Assembly (NCBI RefSeq): GCF_900187965.1
Contig: NZ_FZNL01000006.1
Location: 124,001-188,000, forward strand
Reading direction: 5' to 3'
DNA from: Flavobacterium sp. ov086
Lineage (GTDB): Bacteria; Bacteroidota; Bacteroidia; Flavobacteriales; Flavobacteriaceae
DNA: 64,000 bases
Below the pieces are notes generated by a model. The model was not told the DNA's origin. It did not search any database and was given only the letters and a program-made list of their open reading frames with translations. Shown here piece after piece: positions 51,946 to 58,523 of this stretch (the first letter of the stretch is position 1; each line of letters starts with the position of its first letter). The translations under genes and the position numbers were made by a program.

Positions 51946-53034
51946 ATGAAAACAAAAACGCTGTTATTACTCCTTATACTATTCCCTATTTTTTCTTTCA
52001 AATCATATGCTCAGAAGCAAGGTAAAATAACTGCTGATCTGTCTAATATTAAAAATTCTTTTGATCATGTGATCATAAAGATGGAAGGCTTTGCAGAATT
52101 TGGCGATACAATAACTACCATAGATACTATACAAGCAAAAGGTGGCAAGTTTGAATATCGTTTTTCCGTACCTGAAACAAGAATGACAAGTTTTGAACTT
52201 TTAAAAAATAATGAAATAGTAACTGATATTGGGATTAAAGACGCTATGACTTCTAAAGAATGTGGCTTTTTTAGTGAAATCTGTGTTGGAAACGAAGATA
52301 TCAAAATCAGTTATATTAATTCTGAAAAGGCACCTTTTGTGAAAGCCTATTGCGAAGGTTTAAAAGAAAATAAATGGTATTATTGGTTTGACCCAACTGG
52401 AATTGATTACGATAGGGTTACTAAGGAATTTGTCAAAAAACACCCCAATCGTTATGCTGTTCTACAAGCTATTTATTTTCAAAAAGAATTATTCTCAACT
52501 ACTGAGATATCAGATATGCTAAATTTATTTTCTGATGAATTAAAACAATCCGCTACTTATGGAGTGCTTAAAAAATATCTGAATAAAATGATAGCGCTCG
52601 AGAAAACCGAATATGCGAAGAGCTTCAAATGGCAAGATATTAACGGAGTTTCATATGATTTCAAGACTGTTTTAGCGGGTAAAAAATATGTATTATTAGT
52701 CTTTTGGTCAAGTACATGCGAAACATGTCGATATCAGATTAAAGCTTTAAAAAAGTTTCAGGAACAATATATCGATCAAGTGAGCGTAGTAAATTTAAGT
52801 ATAGACAGTGATTTTCAAAAATGGAAAGAAGCGGTTGAAGAAGAAAAAATGACCTGGTATAATTTGTCCGGACTTCCAAATAATAAAGAAGCCATAAAAG
52901 AAGTATATTCCATAAGTGAAGTGCCTCAATTTATATTGCTTGACAGTGAAAGTAAATCGGCAATCAAGAACATCACTTATGAATTATTTGAAATTGAAAA
53001 TTTTATTAAATTATCAAAGCGAATTGCGAAATAA
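51946..53034 (+). CDS. TlpA-like thioredoxin-fold protein with N-terminal DUF4369-like domain
   Basis: A 362-residue secreted protein (signal MKTKTLLLLLILFPIFSFKS ending ..YAQ). Residues about 25-200 form a beta-sandwich like DUF4369 (VIIKMEGFAEFGDTITTIDTIQAKGGKFEYRF), followed by a thioredoxin domain with the redox motif Cys-Glu-Thr-Cys in LLVFWSSTCETCRYQIKALKKF. Similar proteins act as periplasmic thiol-disulfide oxidoreductases in Bacteroidota. It is the only clearly recognisable enzyme in the orphan array. Confidence 0.88.
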   Translation: MKTKTLLLLLILFPIFSFKSYAQKQGKITADLSNIKNSFDHVIIKMEGFAEFGDTITTIDTIQAKGGKFEYRFSVPETRMTSFELLKNNEIVTDIGIKDAMTSKECGFFSEICVGNEDIKISYINSEKAPFVKAYCEGLKENKWYYWFDPTGIDYDRVTKEFVKKHPNRYAVLQAIYFQKELFSTTEISDMLNLFSDELKQSATYGVLKKYLNKMIALEKTEYAKSFKWQDINGVSYDFKTVLAGKKYVLLVFWSSTCETCRYQIKALKKFQEQYIDQVSVVNLSIDSDFQKWKEAVEEEKMTWYNLSGLPNNKEAIKEVYSISEVPQFILLDSESKSAIKNITYELFEIENFIKLSKRIAK

Positions 53035-53129
53035 CTCCGTTCTACAAAGTCTTATTGTGAACGAAAATATAGTTGGTATATTAGTTATACATTAGTTTAG
53101 CCAAACTAAACATACCAAAGAAACAATAT

Positions 53130-53705
53130 ATGAAACTCTCCTTTTTAATTTTGCTTTTAGTATTTTTTAGTTGTGAAACTAAAACGAAAAGAGACGCTTC
53201 TAAAACAACTAAAACTGAAAATGCTGTAAAAACAAAAACTATAATCGAAAAAAGAAAATTCTTTGTTGGGGACGTAAATAATGACAAAATAAATGATACC
53301 GCTTTTATATCCCTAAACCGAAATAGTGAAACTAACGAAATTGAATGCAAGGAAAAAAACTGTTTAATAAATGTAACGTTTTCTAAAAATATTCCTGAAA
53401 TAAGTTTTGACCAAAGTTTGGGTATTGTAGTAATGAAAACAGATGATTTTAACAATGATAAAGCAAATGAAATAATCATTTTTTCGCGAACAAATGAAGG
53501 TTGGTGGAATGACATTTTTGTTTGGACATTTAAAAACGGAAATTGGAAAGAAATTGCTAGAGCAAAAGGATTTATCTCTGAAAACAAGGATTTTGAAAAT
53601 AGAATTATAAAAGAAAAAAAACATTTTTATTTAATTGGCGAAAATCAATGGAAAGAAGATAAAAATGGGGAATTTGAAAAAACAAAAGTGAGAATATTTG
53701 AATAA
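53130..53705 (+). CDS. Hypothetical lipoprotein, 191 residues (XAC2610/FG-GAP-like)
   Basis: Lipoprotein signal MKLSFLILLLVFFSC (Cys15). After a Lys/Thr-rich linker the repeats FVGDVNNDKINDTAFISL and MKTDDFNNDKANEIIIFSR resemble FG-GAP or XAC2610-type calcium-binding repeats, and a beta-rich end follows. Possibly a surface-attached binding protein. No partner is obvious. Confidence 0.6.
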   Translation: MKLSFLILLLVFFSCETKTKRDASKTTKTENAVKTKTIIEKRKFFVGDVNNDKINDTAFISLNRNSETNEIECKEKNCLINVTFSKNIPEISFDQSLGIVVMKTDDFNNDKANEIIIFSRTNEGWWNDIFVWTFKNGNWKEIARAKGFISENKDFENRIIKEKKHFYLIGENQWKEDKNGEFEKTKVRIFE

Positions 53706-53719
53706 ATTAAAGTTGCTAA

Positions 53720-54001
53720 ATGGATAAACGATTAAACTTGTTTTGGCACGAATTACTAACTCAATGTGAAAAACACGATAAATATGAGTTCTTATTCAAA
53801 ATAGAATATTGGGGAATTCTATGGATGCCGTGGTTTATTTATATAGCCGATGAATCATTGAAATTTAGTACAAATGAAATTTCAGATGATGACTTAAAAA
53901 TCTTGATTAAAAATGGATATATTGAATTCATTGAAGAAATCGTACCAACTGACACTATGGATCTTGAAATTAGAAAATACAGAATAAAAAACCACAACTA
54001 A
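53720..54001 (+). CDS. Hypothetical small protein, 93 residues
   Basis: Small acidic and aromatic protein (FWHELLTQCEKHDKYEFLFK; WGILWMPWFIYIADESLKF), no signal peptide or membrane anchor. It follows the lipoprotein gene by 14 bp. Its size and composition fit an immunity-like or adaptor protein but no family is recognised. Confidence 0.6.
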   Translation: MDKRLNLFWHELLTQCEKHDKYEFLFKIEYWGILWMPWFIYIADESLKFSTNEISDDDLKILIKNGYIEFIEEIVPTDTMDLEIRKYRIKNHN

Positions 54002-54018
54002 TATCTATAATCAAAACC

Positions 54019-54170
54019 CGCTCTACGAAGTGTTCATAGCAAACGCTGCGAAGTCTCCTGACTTCGCACACATTCCTATTAGCCATCCCTATTTATTCAA
54101 ACATTTCTTAATATCATTAAATTTGCTTATTGGAACGGGTACGAAGTCGGGAGACTTCGAACAACATCCA
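54019..54170. repeat. Palindromic ~150-bp element, copy B
   Basis: CGAAGTCTCCTGACTTCG (54049-54066) and CGAAGTCGGGAGACTTCG (54142-54159) are each palindromes and also pair with each other. The flanks GTTCATAGCAAACGCTG and GCTTATTGGAACGGGTACG match copy A. The copies lie 5.18 kb apart in the same orientation. Confidence 0.75.
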
Positions 54171-54212
54171 TAAATAGAACATCAATCGAATAGAGAAAAG
54201 AATTAAACAAAA

Positions 54213-54239
54213 AACCTCGACTTCTAAAAAATCGAGGTT
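54213..54239. terminator. Bidirectional terminator, cassette copy 2
   Basis: AACCTCGA (54213-54220) pairs with TCGAGGTT (54232-54239) between A- and T-rich flanks; same hairpin as 49585-49611, followed on the plus side by the same ATTCCAAAGAAAAAA block. Confidence 0.85.
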
Positions 54240-54270
54240 CTTTGTTTATTTCTAATTCCAAAGAAAAAAA

Positions 54271-54504
54271 CTACTCCATATCCAAATAAGGATTTAAAAT
54301 CTCGGCTAATTCATTCAACCAATAAAAGCTGTTTTCTAAGTTGTCTATTTCGTTTTTAAGGGTTTCATTTTTCCTCATAACTTCTAAAGCGAGCAAATAG
54401 TTTACTTGTCTTATTGCTTTAGCCATATCATTTGGATCGATTGTATGGTTAAAAAAATTCATAAGCCTTGTTTCGGCTTCTTTCAAAAGGGTGTTTGTAT
54501 TCAT
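54271..54504 (-). CDS. Small acidic helical protein, duplicated cassette gene copy 2
   Basis: 77 residues, six differences from the copy at 49643-49876. It keeps the same start, length, stop and downstream terminator. Two near-identical orphans 4.6 kb apart in direct orientation show a recent duplication of an entire transcription unit. Function unknown; helical and acidic, no export signal. Confidence 0.8.
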   Translation of the reverse strand: MNTNTLLKEAETRLMNFFNHTIDPNDMAKAIRQVNYLLALEVMRKNETLKNEIDNLENSFYWLNELAEILNPYLDME

Positions 54505-54651
54505 AATATCGTAGTTTAAGAATACACAACCCTTGTATGTTAGTGATTCTAACGCCTACGACAGCACTGACGGTCTTTTCCGATACCGCACACATAATAA
54601 AGGGCAAAGTCTATTAGTTCTTAAGGTCGTAGTTTAAGAACCGCAAATATA
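54505..54651 (-). promoter_or_regulatory. Conserved 147-nt leader and TATATTTG promoter of the cassette, copy 2
   Basis: TATATTTG (complement of 54644-54651) stands exactly 147 nt from the ATG, as in copy 1. In the leader, TGTTAGTGATTCTAACG forms a hairpin and CGGT..ACCG near 54570-54588 replaces the GTATT..AATAC hairpin of copy 1. TCGTAGTTTAAGAA occurs twice, at about 54509 and 54627, bracketing the leader. Confidence 0.55.
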
Positions 54652-55076
54652 GAGAAAACCCTTTCAATTAATAAAACTTGATTATTAATAGAGACAAACT
54701 AAAAACTTTGTGTCTTTGCTCCCGATAGCTATCGGGATTGCGGGATTATTTCTAAAAAAGATCATTTTATCAAACCGACTACCCTAGCTTCGGCCATTTA
54801 ATTTTTCTCAAGTTTAAGTTCATATTTTTAAAGACTATTCTTATATTTTTTCTCTTACAAAAAAGCTATATTGATATATTTATAAAAAAAAATCTTATAT
54901 AACTTTCAAACTTTAACAGCCTTTGAATTAAAATCTTATTACATTAGCTTAATATTGCTTCATAAAGAAGCATTGGTTTTATTGAAATTATTTTGTCTTC
55001 ATAGGTACCATACAAGACTGAGTACTAATTTTTTATAAACCAAAATAGAAGTTGTAATAAATTAAAACATGTGGAT
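54652..55076. other. Intergenic region before TonB receptor
   Basis: It contains a perfect CCCGATAGCTATCGGG palindrome (54721-54736) with TTGCGGGATTATTT behind it, and the TGCTTC palindrome at 54956-54972, about 105 bp before the receptor start. No ORF. Confidence 0.6.
54956..54972. promoter_or_regulatory. TGCTTC-N5-GAAGCA operator-like palindrome (receptor side)
   Basis: TGCTTCATAAAGAAGCA. The matching, perfect site TTGCTTCATAATGAAGCAA is upstream of the GH3 gene at 60953-60973. Shared palindromes next to two transport/glycan genes and a Nudix-type regulator indicate a common operator. Confidence 0.65.
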
Positions 55077-57380
55077 ATGAGATGTAAAATTATCTATGGA
55101 ATTGCTGTTGCAAGTATGCTATTGGGCATCAACGGTTATTCGCAAGTAAAAAAGGATAGTATAGCAAAAGTCGAAAAGGACAAAAAAGAAACAAAATTAG
55201 TAAAGGAACAAACTCAAAATATGATGCTTAACGCCTCTAATGATAATGGTCCCCGAAATGTAAATATTGGTTTACCGGCTAGTATTGGAGGAACCACAAT
55301 TTTAGAAAATGGACTTCCTGTTGTCTACAATTGGCAAAGCCAAAGTCCTACAAGTGTTTGGCGGTCAGGATCTAGTTTTAGCAAGTTTCAGGTCCAAACC
55401 GTTGGCGAAACTGCCATTTCTATTGGAGATGTCGGGGTTTCGGTAAGTACTTTCTCTAATAGAGGAACAGAAAAAAAAGAAGGTACCATAGCTTTTAATA
55501 CTAATAGCTTTGGACTTTTGCGTGGAGATTTGAGTTTTAGTGGCCCTATGAAAAACAACTGGTATTATGCTGTAAGTGCATTTTTAAACTTTGACCCAGG
55601 CACATTCAATTCAGATTTCACCAATTATTTTGATAAAACACAAATCTATAAAGGTGTTGTTACCAAAAAATACAATGGTGGGAAAGGAGAAATTTCTGTT
55701 CAGTACAAATTTGCCAATTCTGAATCTATAACTTCAAAAGTAAGTCCATATATCTATAATCTGGATGGAACTATTAGCCAATTTGGAGATTTTAAAATAG
55801 GCCGCGATTCTTATCTAGAGCGATCAGGAAAATCGACTATTATTAACCCTCTTACAGGACAAAGAGAAATGCTGGATCAAATGAAAGATATGGGATCGAC
55901 TTCGCATGTAATAGATGTTATGGGGAAAAACGCCTTAAATAATGGTATGAAACTGGATTATATTGTCCGTTTTCAAAATGCTAAATCAGGATTGTATAAT
56001 CCGTACTACACAAATCTGGGAAAAATTGATCCTTCGAAAAATCGTTATGTATATACAGATAATCAAAACGAAATATATCAAGGCGATTATGTGCAAGGAG
56101 TTGCAATGTTAGCAACGCCAAAAATTAATCAAAATACCCTTATGGGGAAAGTGGATTTAAGCAAAAAAACACAAAAACACCATTGGTTAGTTGGCTTAAG
56201 TAATTATTATTTTGATATTGATAATTATTATCAGTCAACTTACAATATGGTTCAGGAAGTATCTGCAAATCCAGCCAAATTAATTACTCAGCTAAAAGAT
56301 GTCAATGGAAACTGGACAAATGCCGCCACAGTAGATAATTATGGAAATGCGGGTTACAATGCCGCTTTGCAATATTATACCGGAAAAGAAAATAAACTTG
56401 CCCTTTATGCTACAGAAAAATGGACGGTAAATGAAAAATTAGATTTCAATTTTGGAGCGCGCTTAGAGTGGCAGCGTATTGACGGAATGTGGTATCCTAA
56501 ATCGAGTAGAGATGCCGCAAAACTAGATGGTTTTACAAATAATCAGATTGACATGTCTAAAAGACAAAGTATCCAGAAAGACTGGTTTAATAAAGCTTTT
56601 ACTGCTAGTTTTCTTCATAAAACATTTAGTAATGTTGGTTTCTTAGGTGATATATCTTATACTGAAGTTGCCGGAAACTTAAGTAGTTATTCCGGTGCCG
56701 ATGATCCAAATGTTACACCGTCTCAGATTCCGGGAGCATCTGTTGGAACTTATTTTAACCATCCTATAATTAGTCTGGTTTCTAAAATCACCTATATCCA
56801 ACGCAATAATTTCAAGAATAACTCTTCTTTTCAAGGAGGACACAAACAGACAATTACCTATGATATTCAAACAATGGGATGGACAACTGATATGGAAGTT
56901 AAACCTTTTAAAGGTTTTAAATTTCATGCTTTGCTAACGCTTCAAAATCCGGAATATAAAAATTTCCTTGTCGACTTAAGCGAAGTTCCTGCTGAAGGAA
57001 ATAAAGTTTATGATTTTAGCGGTGGTACGGCTCGCAGCGTTTCAAAAGTATTGATTGAATTAGATCCTAGCTACTCTTATAAAGATTGGAAGTTATGGGT
57101 TAGTACGCGTTATTTTAGCAAAGAAGCAGCAAATTATCCAAATACATTATTCTTTGCAAGCCGTTGGGAAACCTTTGGAGGAGTTGCTCGCAAGCTGAAC
57201 AAAAAAATAGATTTGAATCTTAATGTGGTAAATTTTTTAAATCAAAAAGGAGCACAAGGATCTATTTCAGGAACCAATACCACTACTATAGAACAAGCAC
57301 AAGCGTTTGACGGAAGACCTTTGGTTGGAACTTATATCCGTCCTTTTACAGTAGAATTTGGAGTAAAAGCAAAACTATAA
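55077..57380 (+). CDS. TonB-dependent receptor
   Basis: A 767-residue TonB-dependent receptor. The ATG at 55077 (MRCKIIYGIAVASMLLGING) is preferred; a GTG two codons earlier is possible. After the signal peptide comes a Lys-rich segment and a plug-like domain (NVNIGLPASIGGTTILENGLPVVYNW) without the usual carboxypeptidase-regulatory N-terminal domain, then a barrel with typical alternating strands ending in YIRPFTVEFGVKAKL. It brings a substrate through the outer membrane; a secreted histidine phosphatase follows after 21 bp, and a GH3 gene shares an upstream palindrome, so a glycan-phosphate or glycoside may be the cargo. It is not a SusC-type partner pair because no SusD is present. Confidence 0.88.
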   Translation: MRCKIIYGIAVASMLLGINGYSQVKKDSIAKVEKDKKETKLVKEQTQNMMLNASNDNGPRNVNIGLPASIGGTTILENGLPVVYNWQSQSPTSVWRSGSSFSKFQVQTVGETAISIGDVGVSVSTFSNRGTEKKEGTIAFNTNSFGLLRGDLSFSGPMKNNWYYAVSAFLNFDPGTFNSDFTNYFDKTQIYKGVVTKKYNGGKGEISVQYKFANSESITSKVSPYIYNLDGTISQFGDFKIGRDSYLERSGKSTIINPLTGQREMLDQMKDMGSTSHVIDVMGKNALNNGMKLDYIVRFQNAKSGLYNPYYTNLGKIDPSKNRYVYTDNQNEIYQGDYVQGVAMLATPKINQNTLMGKVDLSKKTQKHHWLVGLSNYYFDIDNYYQSTYNMVQEVSANPAKLITQLKDVNGNWTNAATVDNYGNAGYNAALQYYTGKENKLALYATEKWTVNEKLDFNFGARLEWQRIDGMWYPKSSRDAAKLDGFTNNQIDMSKRQSIQKDWFNKAFTASFLHKTFSNVGFLGDISYTEVAGNLSSYSGADDPNVTPSQIPGASVGTYFNHPIISLVSKITYIQRNNFKNNSSFQGGHKQTITYDIQTMGWTTDMEVKPFKGFKFHALLTLQNPEYKNFLVDLSEVPAEGNKVYDFSGGTARSVSKVLIELDPSYSYKDWKLWVSTRYFSKEAANYPNTLFFASRWETFGGVARKLNKKIDLNLNVVNFLNQKGAQGSISGTNTTTIEQAQAFDGRPLVGTYIRPFTVEFGVKAKL

Positions 57381-57401
57381 TAACTAATAAAATCTAATAC
57401 C

Positions 57402-58193
57402 ATGAAAACGTATAAAATCCTCTTATTGCTGGTTTTCCTTTTTGGAACAACTTCAATAGTTACAGCACAAAAATCAACAAAGTCATCAGAAACAAAATCA
57501 AAGATCGTTACTTTTTATATTGCCCGACACGGAAAAACAATGCTTAACACGCTAGACAGAGTTCAGGGCTGGTCTGATGCGCCATTAACTCCGGAAGGAA
57601 TTGAAGTTGCTGAATACCTGGGTAAAGGACTTAGAGGAATTGATTTTAAAGCTGCTTATACAAGTGATTTAGGGCGTGCAACACAAACTACGAATATTGT
57701 ATTAAAAGCCAAAGGAGATAAAAAAATCCCCATTATAGAAACAGATGGACTAAGAGAAACCAATTTTGGAAGTTATGAAGGAGATCTGAATTCAAAAATG
57801 TGGGGTGATATCGCAATCTATCTTCACTTTAAAAATACTGAAGATCTTTTTGCTGATGTAAAAGTAAATGGAGTAAAAGAACCATTAAAAGTAGTTAAAA
57901 CACTCGATAAACTAAATATGGCCGAGGATTACGACCAAGTAAGAACACGTACTCAAAACACATTGAAAGATATTGCCGAAAAAGAAGCTGCAAACGGCGG
58001 CGGAAATATATTTATGGTAGGCCACGGAATGGCAATTGGGACCATGTTGTCTAACATATCAGGAGAAGAAGTTCCGCGCTCACACATGGCAAATGCCTCT
58101 GTTTGTAAAGTAATTTATCAAGATGGTAAATTTACCGTAGAATCTTTTGGTGATACAAGTTATATAGAAAAAGGAAAGAAGGAGTTAAAATAA
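57402..58193 (+). CDS. Secreted histidine phosphatase (phosphoglycerate-mutase superfamily)
   Basis: A 263-residue protein with signal peptide (MKTYKILLLLVFLFGTTSIVTAQ). The branch-1 histidine phosphatase signature is complete: FYIARHGKTMLN (catalytic His in RHG), SDAPLTPEGIEVAEYLG, YTSDLGRATQTT, LRETNFGSYEG and the second His in FMVGHGMAIG. Being exported, it likely dephosphorylates small sugar or organic phosphates in the periplasm. It is in operon with the TonB receptor, which may import the phosphorylated substrate or its product. Confidence 0.9.
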   Translation: MKTYKILLLLVFLFGTTSIVTAQKSTKSSETKSKIVTFYIARHGKTMLNTLDRVQGWSDAPLTPEGIEVAEYLGKGLRGIDFKAAYTSDLGRATQTTNIVLKAKGDKKIPIIETDGLRETNFGSYEGDLNSKMWGDIAIYLHFKNTEDLFADVKVNGVKEPLKVVKTLDKLNMAEDYDQVRTRTQNTLKDIAEKEAANGGGNIFMVGHGMAIGTMLSNISGEEVPRSHMANASVCKVIYQDGKFTVESFGDTSYIEKGKKELK

Positions 58194-58246
58194 TCTGTTT
58201 GAAATATTTACATGATTCTTTAATCACTTCGAGATTTACATAATAA

Positions 58247-58285
58247 AAACCCGAGCAGCTTAAATTAAGCTGCTCGGTTTTTTTG
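58247..58285 (+). terminator. Terminator after histidine phosphatase gene
   Basis: CCGAGCAGCTTAA and its complement TTAAGCTGCTCGG form a 13-bp perfect stem directly followed by eight Ts, 54 bp after the stop. Confidence 0.9.
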
Positions 58286-58471
58286 TTTTTAAAGCAGTTC
58301 CGTAGGAACAAAATATATTGTAGGGATGGATTTTAATCCATCATTCACAATCATAATCGCCAATCTTTTCGGAGTTTCTAGTGTGATTTCTCCCTTCGGT
58401 CGAAATGATAAACCTTAGCGATTTTGCCTCGCTCGTTGCAATGACACATTTTGTCTTTCATAATGCTAAAA

Positions 58472-58517
58472 AAACTCGCCACCTGTCCCGATGTTTCGGG
58501 ATCAGGATAGCGAGTTT
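58472..58517 (-). terminator. Terminator of GH3 gene, enclosing CCCGATGTTTCGGG palindrome
   Basis: AAACTCGC (58472-58479) pairs with GCGAGTTT (58510-58517), and inside is the CCCGATGTTTCGGG hairpin (58487-58500). On the minus strand the stem is followed by TTTTTT, 7 bp beyond the GH3 stop. Confidence 0.85.
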
Positions 58518-58523
58518 AATAAA

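Larger units (their letters stand above)
58194..58523. other. Convergent gap with terminators and TTCTCC-type repeat
   Basis: The gap between the phosphatase and GH3 stops contains two terminators (listed) and a block GAGTTTCTAGTGTGATTTCTCC near 58372 that recurs inverted at about 62120-62150, with TTCGGTCGAAAT-like parts in both. No ORF. Confidence 0.6.

Noticed and set aside
53081-53587. 168-residue minus-strand frame over the lipoprotein gene
   Set aside because: The plus-strand frame has a proper lipobox and repeats; the antisense frame is Phe/Ser-rich low-information sequence.
48836-54170. Element pair considered as the ends of an insertion sequence or composite transposon
   Set aside because: No transposase or integrase between them; copies are in direct orientation and have no terminal target-site repeat that I can see.
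54541-54640. attC-like integron recombination site in the cassette leader
   Set aside because: GTTAG..CTAAC pairing alone is not enough; no integron integrase is in the window, so it is only mentioned as an alternative.
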